From assembly GCA_004556565.1 (NCBI GenBank), contig SFGN01000051.1:1-18607 (forward strand): a DNA stretch of 18,607 nucleotides, in the 5' to 3' direction. The position numbers were made by a program, and so were the translations under genes. Shown here piece after piece: positions 5,879 to 12,853 of the stretch (position 1 is its first letter; each line of letters opens with the position of its first letter). The notes below the pieces were generated by a model. The model was given only the letters and a program-made list of their open reading frames with translations. It was not told the DNA's origin and ran no database searches. This stretch comes from Lachnospiraceae bacterium. Its GTDB lineage: Bacteria; Bacillota_A; Clostridia; Lachnospirales; Lachnospiraceae.

Positions 5879-7447
5879 ATGGAAAACAAAGTGGTCAACA
5901 CAGCGAAAAAAGCAAAAAGAGGTATATTGAGTGTGGTATTCAGCAGGACAGCACTTATTGCACTGTTGCTGGTACTTCAGCTGGGACTGATGTTCGGACT
6001 TGCAACAATTTTGAGCGAGTACGCGGTTTATGTGTACGGTGTTACTACGGTGATTCAGGCTCTGGTTGTCATCAATATAATTAATGAGAAGTCCAATCAG
6101 GAATTCCGGCTTACATGGATACTTTTAATATTGATATTCCCGCTTTTCGGATGTTTATTCTATATTTTTGTAAAATCGGAGATTGGAACAAGATTTATAG
6201 GTGAAAGGCTTAATACCGTGAAACTTGAGACCAGAAAATATCTGTCCGAAAACAAAGATATTATTGAAGAACTCCGTTTAAGCAAAAATGCAAATGCGAA
6301 TCTTGCTCATTATATGGGGAGATATGTCGGATTCCCCACTTACCGGAATACAAGGGTTGAATATTTTCCGAGCGGGGAAGATTTTTTTCCGGTTATGCTG
6401 GATGAACTGAAGAAGGCAAGAAAATTCATTTTCATGGAATATTTTATTGTCGCCGAAGGAGAAATGTGGGGTAAAACTCTTGAAATTCTGAGAGAAAAGG
6501 CTGCCGAAGGGGTGGAAGTACGCTTTATGTATGATGGTATGTGCGGTATTTCCCGGCTTCCTTATAATTACCCGAAGCAGATGGAAGAATACGGGATTCA
6601 TTGTAAAATGTTCAGCCCGATCCATCCTATTTTGTCGACGACACAGAATCATCGTGATCACCGAAAAATATGTGTCATTGACGGGAAGACCGGTTTTACC
6701 GGGGGAATAAATCTTGCAGATGAGTATATAAACGAAAAAGAGCGGTTCGGATACTGGAAAGACACTGCAGTTATGTTAAGAGGAAATGCTGTTCAGAGCC
6801 TTACAATGATGTTTTTGCAGATGTGGAATGTGACAGAATCAAGGCCTGAGCAGTATGACAATTATCTGACGCCGATGTCAGACAGGCTTCACCGGGAACT
6901 CGGTTTTGTAATCCCTTATGGTGACAGCCCGTATGATGATGAAAACGTGGGAGAGGAAGTATATATCCATGTTCTGAATCATGCAAAAAAATATGTACAT
7001 ATCATGACACCTTATCTGATTCTTGATACAGAAATGATAGGAGCACTGATCCGTGCTGCAAAGAGCGGAGTGGATGTTAAGATTATGATGCCTCATATAC
7101 CGGACAAATGGTATGCATTTGCGGTGGCAAAAACATATTATACGGAATTAATTGAGGCCGGCGTTAAGATTTATGAATTTATCCCAGGGTTTGTTCATGC
7201 AAAAATTTTCGTGTCGGATGATGACACTGTGGTTGCAGGATCAATCAATCTGGATTACCGGAGTCTTTACCTGCATTTTGAATGTGGCGTGTTCATTTAC
7301 AATAATCCAGTCGTGCGTGAAGTCGAGAAGGATTTCCGAAATACATTGAAAAAGTGCCACCGGGTTTCTGTTTCGGATGTGAATCAGATCAGTCCGCTTA
7401 TGAAAATTACCGGGAAAATCCTGCGTCTTATTGCTCCTTTGATGTAA
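5879..7447 (+). CDS. cls: Cardiolipin synthase, phospholipase D type
   Basis: This membrane enzyme condenses two phosphatidylglycerol molecules into cardiolipin and glycerol. The product has 522 aa. The N-terminus has hydrophobic helices at about 22-45, 52-70 and 79-98, the last two forming the PLD N-terminal region. Two HKD catalytic motifs follow: HRKICVID (H261, K263, D268) with GGIN, and HAKIFVSD (H440, K442, D447) with GSINLDYRS. Both are intact, so it should be active. An in-frame GTG at 5873 is one base after GGAGG and is rejected; the ATG at 5879 has the normal seven-base spacing. It is slightly longer at the N-terminus than typical 480-510-aa enzymes. It appears to be transcribed alone, and no obvious intrinsic terminator follows before purA. 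Confidence 0.94.
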   Translation: MENKVVNTAKKAKRGILSVVFSRTALIALLLVLQLGLMFGLATILSEYAVYVYGVTTVIQALVVINIINEKSNQEFRLTWILLILIFPLFGCLFYIFVKSEIGTRFIGERLNTVKLETRKYLSENKDIIEELRLSKNANANLAHYMGRYVGFPTYRNTRVEYFPSGEDFFPVMLDELKKARKFIFMEYFIVAEGEMWGKTLEILREKAAEGVEVRFMYDGMCGISRLPYNYPKQMEEYGIHCKMFSPIHPILSTTQNHRDHRKICVIDGKTGFTGGINLADEYINEKERFGYWKDTAVMLRGNAVQSLTMMFLQMWNVTESRPEQYDNYLTPMSDRLHRELGFVIPYGDSPYDDENVGEEVYIHVLNHAKKYVHIMTPYLILDTEMIGALIRAAKSGVDVKIMMPHIPDKWYAFAVAKTYYTELIEAGVKIYEFIPGFVHAKIFVSDDDTVVAGSINLDYRSLYLHFECGVFIYNNPVVREVEKDFRNTLKKCHRVSVSDVNQISPLMKITGKILRLIAPLM

Positions 7448-7545
7448 AAGACAGGAGAGGGCATGGTAAAGGAATGTTAAGGGAAAGAGGCAGAACGGGC
7501 CGCAGGACGTATGAGAAACGAAGGGTATCTTTCCTGTGTTTTACC

Positions 7546-7574
7546 TTTACATCCGGGAAAATATATTGTATAAT
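7546..7574 (+). promoter_or_regulatory. Sigma-A promoter for purA
   Basis: TTTACA (7546-7551), an exact 17-base spacer and consensus TATAAT (7569-7574) make one of the best promoters in the window. Transcription would begin near 7581, with a leader of about 86 bases. I see no purine-riboswitch core in the leader. Confidence 0.75.
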
Positions 7575-7666
7575 TTCTTCGGTGGTTTTTTCTGAAAATT
7601 ACTGTTTTACAGGAAAAACGTCAACATTAATTATCATTTCGGAAAATACGCAGGAGGGTGTTTGAT

Positions 7667-8950
7667 ATGGTTAAAGCAGTAGTTGGAGCGAACTGGGGCG
7701 ATGAAGGTAAGGGTAAGATTACCGATATGCTCGGAAAAGAAGCGGATATTATCGTTCGTTTTCAGGGAGGAGCCAATGCGGGGCATACAATTGTAAATGA
7801 TTATGGTAAATTTGCTCTGCACACGCTGCCGTCAGGTGTTTTTTACAATCATACAACGAGTATTATCGGCAACGGAGTAGCACTTGATATTCCGAGACTG
7901 TTTGCCGAGATTCAGGAAGTAGTGGACAAAGGAGTTCCGGCACCGAAGATTCTGGTATCTGACAGGGCTCAGATTGTAATGTCCTATCATAAGCTGTTTG
8001 ATGCATATGAGGAAGAACGTCTTGCAGGAAAATCCTTTGGTTCAACAAAATCAGGAATCGCTCCTTTCTATTCTGATAAATATGCCAAGATTGGTTTCCA
8101 GGTAAGTGAGCTGTTTGATGAGGATCTGCTTAAGGAAAAGGTAGTGCGGATTGCGGAGCAGAAGAATGTCATACTGGAACATCTCTATCATAAGCCGCTT
8201 ATAAACCCTGATGAGTTATATAAGGAACTGATGGAATATAAAGAAATGATTGCACCGTATGTATGTAATGTTTCCCTGTTCCTGCATAATGCGATCAAAG
8301 AAGGAAAGAACATTTTGCTGGAAGGTCAGCTTGGTTCTCTTAAAGATCCGGATCACGGTATTTATCCGATGGTTACATCCTCTTCTACACTTGCTGCCTA
8401 TGGGGCAATCGGAGCAGGCATCCCTCCGTATGAGATTAAACAGATTATCACTGTATGCAAGGCATACTCAAGCGCAGTGGGTGCAGGCGCATTTGTCAGC
8501 GAGATTTTCGGAGAAGAGGCGGATGAACTGAGACGCCGCGGCGGTGACGGAGGAGAGTACGGCGCAACGACCGGACGTCCGAGACGTATGGGATGGTTTG
8601 ACTGTGTTGCTTCTAAATACGGATGCAGGATGCAGGGCGCAACTGATGTGGCATTTACGGTACTTGACGTCCTCGGATATCTTGATGAGATTCCGGTATG
8701 TGTCGGCTATGAAATCGACGGGGAAGTGACGACGGAATTCCCAGTTACACATCTTTTGAATAAAGCAAAACCGGTACTTAAGAAACTTCCCGGATGGAAA
8801 TGCGACATCCGTGGAATCCGTAAGTATGAGGATCTGCCGGAAAACTGCAGAAATTACATCGAATTTGTAGAAGAGCAGATTGGATATCCGATTACTCTGA
8901 TCAGCAACGGAGCAGGAAGAGATGACATTATTTATCGTAATTTTAAATAA
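7667..8950 (+). CDS. purA: Adenylosuccinate synthetase, divergent clostridial type
   Basis: It joins IMP and aspartate using GTP to form adenylosuccinate, the first committed step to AMP. The protein has 427 aa, the usual length. The P-loop GANWGDEGKGK (residues 7-17), QGGANAGHT (33-41), DHGIYPMVTSS (229-239) and TTGRPRR (301-307) are clear. Other motifs depart from the canonical form: GSTKSGIAP replaces GTTGRGIGP, DKYAKIG replaces DKVARRG, EGQLGSLKD replaces EGAQGTLLD, and AYSSAVGAGAF replaces AYTTRVGEGPF. Several of these residues contact IMP or span the subunit interface. I take it to be a known clade variant in Lachnospiraceae rather than a decayed copy, since the frame is intact. The ATG at 7667 follows AGGAGGG; an in-frame GTG at 7658 is too close to it. 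Confidence 0.93.
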   Translation: MVKAVVGANWGDEGKGKITDMLGKEADIIVRFQGGANAGHTIVNDYGKFALHTLPSGVFYNHTTSIIGNGVALDIPRLFAEIQEVVDKGVPAPKILVSDRAQIVMSYHKLFDAYEEERLAGKSFGSTKSGIAPFYSDKYAKIGFQVSELFDEDLLKEKVVRIAEQKNVILEHLYHKPLINPDELYKELMEYKEMIAPYVCNVSLFLHNAIKEGKNILLEGQLGSLKDPDHGIYPMVTSSSTLAAYGAIGAGIPPYEIKQIITVCKAYSSAVGAGAFVSEIFGEEADELRRRGGDGGEYGATTGRPRRMGWFDCVASKYGCRMQGATDVAFTVLDVLGYLDEIPVCVGYEIDGEVTTEFPVTHLLNKAKPVLKKLPGWKCDIRGIRKYEDLPENCRNYIEFVEEQIGYPITLISNGAGRDDIIYRNFK

Positions 8951-8979
8951 GCAGGATATGTAAAACAACCTATATTAGA

Positions 8980-9016
8980 ATAAAACAGGAGCTGTTTATC
9001 AGCTCCTGTTTTATTT
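8980..9016. terminator. Bidirectional terminator between purA and 72-aa gene
   Basis: A perfect stem of about 15 bp, core AAAACAGGAGCTG/CAGCTCCTGTTTT, has loop TTTAT (8995-8999). A T tract follows on both strands. It ends purA and, on the other strand, contains the stop codon of the 72-aa gene within the stem. Confidence 0.9.
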
Positions 9017-9229
9017 TGAAGAAGATTCATCATTATTCTTATTGAGTACCCGATATAGCAGAATATATCCATAGATTAATACCGGCACAAGAATGGTTGC
9101 GGCTATGGATGCATTCAGCATTTTATTTGCGGTTTCTGTTCCGATTAAAGCAAAAGTCAGTGTACATCCGTACATAAGGAACAAAAGTATGGCACCAATC
9201 AGGGCAAGGACACGGGTTGTCTTTTTCAT
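9011..9229 (-). CDS. Small two-helix membrane protein, 72 aa
   Basis: I do not recognise this protein by name. Two hydrophobic helices (about residues 8-30 and 39-62) are joined by a short polar turn (GTETANK). A basic N-terminus (MKKTTR) and a charged tail (LNKNNDESSSK) suggest that both ends are cytoplasmic. The ATG at 9227-9229 follows AAAGGA at nine bases, and a good promoter lies upstream, so expression is likely. Its TAA stop is inside the terminator shared with purA. It is divergent from the SEC-C/YdcF-like unit. It has no motif beyond the helices, so no function is offered. Confidence 0.75.
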   Translation of the reverse strand: MKKTTRVLALIGAILLFLMYGCTLTFALIGTETANKMLNASIAATILVPVLIYGYILLYRVLNKNNDESSSK

Positions 9230-9283
9230 CTTTCAAAATCCTTTCTTTATGTGATATGTAAAATTTTCAGTAACGTTTTATGT

Positions 9284-9312
9284 ATTATAGCCAAAACGGT
9301 GGTAAAAGTAAA
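9284..9312 (-). promoter_or_regulatory. Sigma-A promoter for 72-aa membrane protein
   Basis: On the minus strand TTTACT (9312-9307), a 17-base spacer and consensus TATAAT (9289-9284) form a good promoter. The -35 lies in the first of two 12-bp direct repeats (9301-9312 and 9313-9324). Confidence 0.6.
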
Positions 9313-9324
9313 GGTAAAAGTAAG
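9301..9324. repeat. 12-bp tandem direct repeat at a promoter
   Basis: GGTAAAAGTAAA (9301-9312) is followed directly by GGTAAAAGTAAG (9313-9324), 11 of 12 identical. It duplicates the -35 region of the minus-strand promoter, and could equally be a binding site or a chance slippage product. Confidence 0.6.
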
Positions 9325-9360
9325 GCACGGCAGGCATCTCTATGTTATGTAAATTTGTGG

Positions 9361-9389
9361 TTTACGGAACAGTATTTTTGTTATATAAT
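9361..9389 (+). promoter_or_regulatory. Promoter for SEC-C/YdcF-like operon
   Basis: TTTACG (9361-9366), an exact 17-base spacer and consensus TATAAT (9384-9389). The leader is about 31 bases. Confidence 0.65.
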
Positions 9390-9426
9390 AATGTGCGATT
9401 GAATTTTGATAAAGGAGTTATATACA

Positions 9427-9942
9427 ATGAGCGAAAAAAGTTTATTGGAACAGTGGAGATCCATTGCCTACAACAGAGAATTAACAAAGAACCAGCTGGA
9501 AGTTTTCTGGGGAAATTATTTTAATATCGAAAAAGGAATCTATGAGCAGCTTCTGGAAGAGCCGGAGACTGAAGTAAAAGGGACTGTAAAAGAACTGGCT
9601 GACAAATACGGCCTTGAGCTTCTGACAATGGTGGGATTCCTGGATGGAATTAATGACAGTCTGAAAGTTCCGAATCCAATCGAGACGATGGAAGCGGATA
9701 CGGAAGTCAGCCTTGCATTTGACACAGAGAAGTTATATAAGAACATGGTCGATGCAAAAGCAGACTGGCTTTATAATCTCCCGCAGTGGGACAAGATTTA
9801 TGATGAAGAAACAAGAAAAAGGCTTTACATGGAGCAGAAGATGTCAGGTACAGTCCGTAAGGAAAAAAAGATAGGACGTAATGACCCATGTCCGTGCGGA
9901 AGCGGGAAAAAATATAAAAAGTGCTGTGGCAGGAATGCTTAA
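9427..9942 (+). CDS. SEC-C zinc-binding motif protein
   Basis: The 171-aa cytosolic protein ends in a SEC-C module, GRNDPCPCGSGKKYKKCC (about residues 150-168), the same zinc knuckle found at the end of SecA, where it contacts SecB and ribosomes. The preceding 145 residues are acidic and helical (LLEQWRSIAYNRE, VKELADKYGLELLTMVGFLDGIN, KADWLYNLPQWDKIYDEE) and match no catalytic family I know; similar SEC-C proteins occur in other clostridia. A TTG at 9406 is in frame but lies before the Shine-Dalgarno AAAGGAG; the ATG at 9427 is nine bases after it. It is followed at 12 bases by the YdcF-like gene, so the two are probably co-transcribed. A role in protein quality control or secretion is inference only. 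Confidence 0.88.
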   Translation: MSEKSLLEQWRSIAYNRELTKNQLEVFWGNYFNIEKGIYEQLLEEPETEVKGTVKELADKYGLELLTMVGFLDGINDSLKVPNPIETMEADTEVSLAFDTEKLYKNMVDAKADWLYNLPQWDKIYDEETRKRLYMEQKMSGTVRKEKKIGRNDPCPCGSGKKYKKCCGRNA

Positions 9943-9954
9943 GAGGGATTATTT

Positions 9955-10683
9955 ATGCAGATTTTTTCCGCGGTAGGCACTGCCTGTATATTTTATTATC
10001 TCCTGATTGCCCTTTATACCGGAAAATGGAATTCTACATTCGCATGGTTTTGGGCAGTCTGCGGCCTGGTGCATCTGGCCGCAGGTGCAGGATTTGCTGT
10101 CTTACCGGTATTCTGGAGAAAAACAGTATTGGTGTTATATTTTCTTGTATGGCTTGTTTTTCTGTTTGTTGAGATTCAGATATTGACGGACGCGGGCAAA
10201 AATTTATCCGGTAGGAAAAATCCGGAAGTAAAATATCTGATTATTCCCGGTGCACAAGTGAGAGGGACTGTCATAACGAATTCTCTGATGAGACGTCTCG
10301 ACTGTGCATACGAGTATCTGATGTGCCATAAGGATACGAAGGTGATTGTATCCGGCGGGCAGGGCAGTGGCGAAGCAATTTCGGAAGCCAAGGCGATGGC
10401 AGACAATCTGGCAGGACGAGGAATTGAAGAGTTCCGTATCATAAAAGAAGAAAAATCTGCCAGTACATTTGAAAACCTTACTTACAGTGCAGCAATCATA
10501 GGTGATATGACAGTTCCGGTTCTTGTTGTAACGAACAGTTTTCATCTTCACAGGACGTTAATACTGGGACGTAAAGCCGGATATCAAAGATTTTATGGTC
10601 TTGCGGCAACGTCGAATAAAGTATTGTATATGAATTATATGGTGAGAGAATTTTTCGCAATTCTTTCTATTTATGTTCCTTGA
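9955..10683 (+). CDS. YdcF/SanA-like membrane protein (DUF218)
   Basis: DUF218 proteins (YdcF, SanA, ElyC) act in the envelope; some affect cell-wall precursor or vancomycin phenotypes, but the reaction is unsettled. The 242-aa product has three N-terminal hydrophobic helices (about 3-20, 27-50 and 55-78). The DUF218 fold follows: YLIIPGAQVRG, KVIVSGGQGSGEAISEAKAM, EEKSASTFENLTYSA and VLVVTNSFHLHRTL. The EKSASTFEN and NSFHLHR segments are the conserved core. The ATG at 9955 follows AGAGGGA and lies 12 bases after the SEC-C stop, so this is a two-gene operon. The domain probably faces outside or the membrane surface; the topology was not computed. Confidence 0.88.
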   Translation: MQIFSAVGTACIFYYLLIALYTGKWNSTFAWFWAVCGLVHLAAGAGFAVLPVFWRKTVLVLYFLVWLVFLFVEIQILTDAGKNLSGRKNPEVKYLIIPGAQVRGTVITNSLMRRLDCAYEYLMCHKDTKVIVSGGQGSGEAISEAKAMADNLAGRGIEEFRIIKEEKSASTFENLTYSAAIIGDMTVPVLVVTNSFHLHRTLILGRKAGYQRFYGLAATSNKVLYMNYMVREFFAILSIYVP

Positions 10684-10767
10684 GGATTGGATAAAATATA
10701 ACAGTATAAAAGTAAAATGAAAGGGCACACTGAATAATGACTTTATGAAAAAAAGGAGGAATTCAGT

Positions 10768-11118
10768 ATGCCTGAATTAAAATGTACCGTACAGACATGT
10801 GTTCATAATCATCAGTTCTTATGTGATAAGGATAAAATCGAAGTTGGCGGTTCCGATGCCAGGACATCCCGCGAAACCTGTTGTGACAGCTTTCAGGAAA
10901 GAAAAGCAGATTCTTATCAGAATGCTTACAGCAATAGTCTTTCCGGTTCAGATATCACCGGTTCTGCCAGTGAGATGACAGGCATTTACTGCCAGGCAGA
11001 GGAATGTGTCTATAATCATAATAAAGACTGCCATGCAGGAAAAATCAGTGTTGAGGGAAGCAATGCGTGTCAGTGTGAAGGTACAGAATGTGCAACATTT
11101 GCCTGCACATGCAAATAG
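10768..11118 (+). CDS. Double DUF1540 cysteine-rich protein
   Basis: The 116-aa protein consists of two DUF1540 repeats, at residues 5-42 and 75-112, joined by a Ser/Gly/Thr-rich linker. Each follows C-x4-C-x-(H/Y)-N-(H)...C...(I)xVxG(S)xA...(T)xCxxF, for example TCVHNH with IEVGGSDA and ECVYNH with ISVEGSNA. The Cys and His spacing suggests a small metal-binding domain. DUF1540 proteins are common in spore-forming clostridia, but the function is not established; a link with sporulation is inference. The ATG at 10768 follows a strong AAGGAGGA. I see no convincing sigma-A promoter in the 84-base gap after the YdcF-like gene, so it may be read by another sigma factor or by read-through. Confidence 0.9.
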   Translation: MPELKCTVQTCVHNHQFLCDKDKIEVGGSDARTSRETCCDSFQERKADSYQNAYSNSLSGSDITGSASEMTGIYCQAEECVYNHNKDCHAGKISVEGSNACQCEGTECATFACTCK

Positions 11119-11192
11119 AAGCTGGATGTCGGGCTGTCACAGCCGGCATGTGCTCCACGGCGGTATTGCGTGAAATTGTTGAATAAGGTCAG

Positions 11193-11222
11193 AAAATCCG
11201 GGAGTGTATCCCGGATTTTTTA
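11193..11222 (+). terminator. Intrinsic terminator after DUF1540 gene
   Basis: A perfect 11-bp stem, AAAATCCGGGA/TCCCGGATTTT (11193-11203 with 11209-11219), has a 5-base loop and a run of T. It isolates the DUF1540 gene from the AI-2E/metA operon. Confidence 0.92.
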
Positions 11223-11260
11223 TGACATAATTTGTTCCTCTGAAAAAACTTTGTTATCGG

Positions 11261-11290
11261 TTGACTCATATATACAAACCGCGTTATAAT
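11261..11290 (+). promoter_or_regulatory. Promoter for AI-2E permease/metA operon
   Basis: TTGACT (11261-11266), an 18-base spacer and consensus TATAAT (11285-11290). The start would be near 11297, leaving a leader of about 160 bases. I could not recognise a SAM riboswitch or T-box in it. Confidence 0.7.
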
Positions 11291-11320
11291 AATTGTTAAT
11301 GAAAAAAAGGCTGCTGATTT

Positions 11321-11518
11321 TTGTTGAATACAGAGGCAGAATTACCTTGTTGCCGTTGTACAGAACCAGAAGCGGTAAAGATTCCTGTATTCGTCGGGAG
11401 TGAGAAAAGCGGAATATGGATTTCTGTTTTAATTAGAGAAAACGAGAGGCTGATTTATCATGAAGGAAGAAGCAAGGCAGAGACAATCATCATCGAAAAA
11501 ACAGACACGGATAAATGA
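11321..11518 (+). CDS. Possible small leader ORF, 65 aa
   Basis: An open frame starting at TTG (11321) lies in the leader of the permease gene and overlaps its first 59 bases in another frame. AAAAAGG ends ten bases upstream. The sequence has a CCRC cluster and a charged C-terminal half with ordinary codons. It might be a short regulatory peptide translated ahead of the permease, or only a chance frame. No family is recognised. Confidence 0.22.
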   Translation: MLNTEAELPCCRCTEPEAVKIPVFVGSEKSGIWISVLIRENERLIYHEGRSKAETIIIEKTDTDK

Positions 11519-12851
11519 ACATTATGTTTATAAAGCACCGATGGAAAACAGAAAGCCGTCCAAGCTGTTTCAGCAGCTCGGAAAAGGGATGACGGCTTTT
11601 CTTGTTTTTGGCGCCTGTATTCTGTTTTATTTTGCGCTGCTGAGAATGGACGTCATTTCTTCTGCGATCGGAACGCTTGTCGGAGTTTTAAAACCTGTTA
11701 TTTATGGGCTTGTGATTGCTTATATCCTGAATCCGATTATGGAGTTTGTGGAGAAACACCTGGAAACGCTGTCAGATAAATATTTTCCGAACATGAAAAA
11801 TTCACATAAAGTGTGCAGAGGAATAGGGATTGCTGCTTCGATTATAGTTTTGCTTGCGATTATCGTTGCACTTTTTAATATGATGATTCCGGAATTATAC
11901 AGGAGCATCCGCAATCTGGCAGTTACTCTGCCCGGGCAGCTCAATGAAGCGATAGACCATCTAAGTGACGTGATGTCAGGGGAAACGGCTCTGGGACAGT
12001 TTTTTAAAACGACGTTGGAAGAGGCAACTGCATTTCTGGAGAACTGGGTCCGCACCGATCTCTTAAAACAGGTCAATGTTATGATGTCCGGACTTACGGT
12101 CGGCGTGATTAATGTTGTCAGTGAATTGTTTAATTTGTTGATCGGCCTGATTATTTCAATTTATGTTTTGTTCAGCAAAGAGACATTTTCAAAACAAAGC
12201 AAAAAAATTATTTATGCAATATTTCCGGTATCGAAAGCCAATATGATCCTTCATCTCACGGCCAAGGGAAACCAGATGTTCGGCGGGTTTATTATAGGGA
12301 AAATAATAGATTCTGCTATCATCGGCGTACTGTGTTTTATCGGACTGTCAGTGATGAAGATGCCGTATACACTGCTTGTCAGTGTAATCGTAGGTGTGAC
12401 AAATGTTATCCCGTTTTTCGGTCCTTACATAGGGGCGATACCAAGTGCGATACTGATCATGCTGTCTGATCCGAAGATGGGGATTTATTTTATAGTATTT
12501 ATCCTGATTCTACAGCAGCTTGACGGTAATATTATCGGCCCGAAGATAATCGGGGATTCTACGGGACTTTCTGCTTTCTGGGTAGTGTTCGCAATTCTGC
12601 TTGGAGGCGGTTTGTTTGGAATTGTGGGAATGATCATGGGAGTTCCTGCTTTTGCAGTTATATATTATGCGATAAGTCTGTTCATCGATTCCCTGCTTGA
12701 GAGGAAAAATCTGCCTACGGACACGGAATGCTATGATGAAATGAGCTACGTGTCATCTGACGGCAAATATGTTTCATCCAAAATGTCGGATGATCCGAAG
12801 GAAAGCAGTGGGGCGAATGACGCAGGTATAAATACAGAGAAAGGGGAATAA
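11460..12851 (+). CDS. AI-2E family transporter
   Basis: This is an integral membrane protein of the AI-2E (TqsA/PerM) family, whose members export autoinducer-2 or exchange ions. Length is 463 aa. About seven or eight hydrophobic helices begin near residue 42 (GMTAFLVFGACILFYFALL). A large soluble loop at about 135-205 lies between the early helices and the core. The C-terminal core has NVIPFFGPYIGAIPSAIL, QQLDGNIIGPKIIG and FWVVFAILLGGGLFGIVGMI, which identify the family. The last 50 residues are a hydrophilic acidic tail. The ATG at 11460 has only a weak Shine-Dalgarno (GAGAGG). metA begins two bases after its stop and its ribosome site lies in this gene, so they are translationally coupled. 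The substrate is unknown. Confidence 0.9.
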   Translation: MKEEARQRQSSSKKQTRINEHYVYKAPMENRKPSKLFQQLGKGMTAFLVFGACILFYFALLRMDVISSAIGTLVGVLKPVIYGLVIAYILNPIMEFVEKHLETLSDKYFPNMKNSHKVCRGIGIAASIIVLLAIIVALFNMMIPELYRSIRNLAVTLPGQLNEAIDHLSDVMSGETALGQFFKTTLEEATAFLENWVRTDLLKQVNVMMSGLTVGVINVVSELFNLLIGLIISIYVLFSKETFSKQSKKIIYAIFPVSKANMILHLTAKGNQMFGGFIIGKIIDSAIIGVLCFIGLSVMKMPYTLLVSVIVGVTNVIPFFGPYIGAIPSAILIMLSDPKMGIYFIVFILILQQLDGNIIGPKIIGDSTGLSAFWVVFAILLGGGLFGIVGMIMGVPAFAVIYYAISLFIDSLLERKNLPTDTECYDEMSYVSSDGKYVSSKMSDDPKESSGANDAGINTEKGE

Positions 12852-12853
12852 AA

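Noticed and set aside
7354..7665. Open frame across the cls end and the purA leader
   Set aside because: It overlaps cls, the purA promoter and the purA ribosome site, and has no start signal. The gap appears to hold only the purA promoter and leader.
7581..7666. Purine riboswitch ahead of purA
   Set aside because: The leader of about 86 bases lacks the three-helix core and conserved loops of purine aptamers, and no terminator hairpin follows.
11297..11459. SAM riboswitch or T-box ahead of the permease/metA operon
   Set aside because: I could not find the SAM-I core or a T-box motif with a following terminator. A covariance search would decide.
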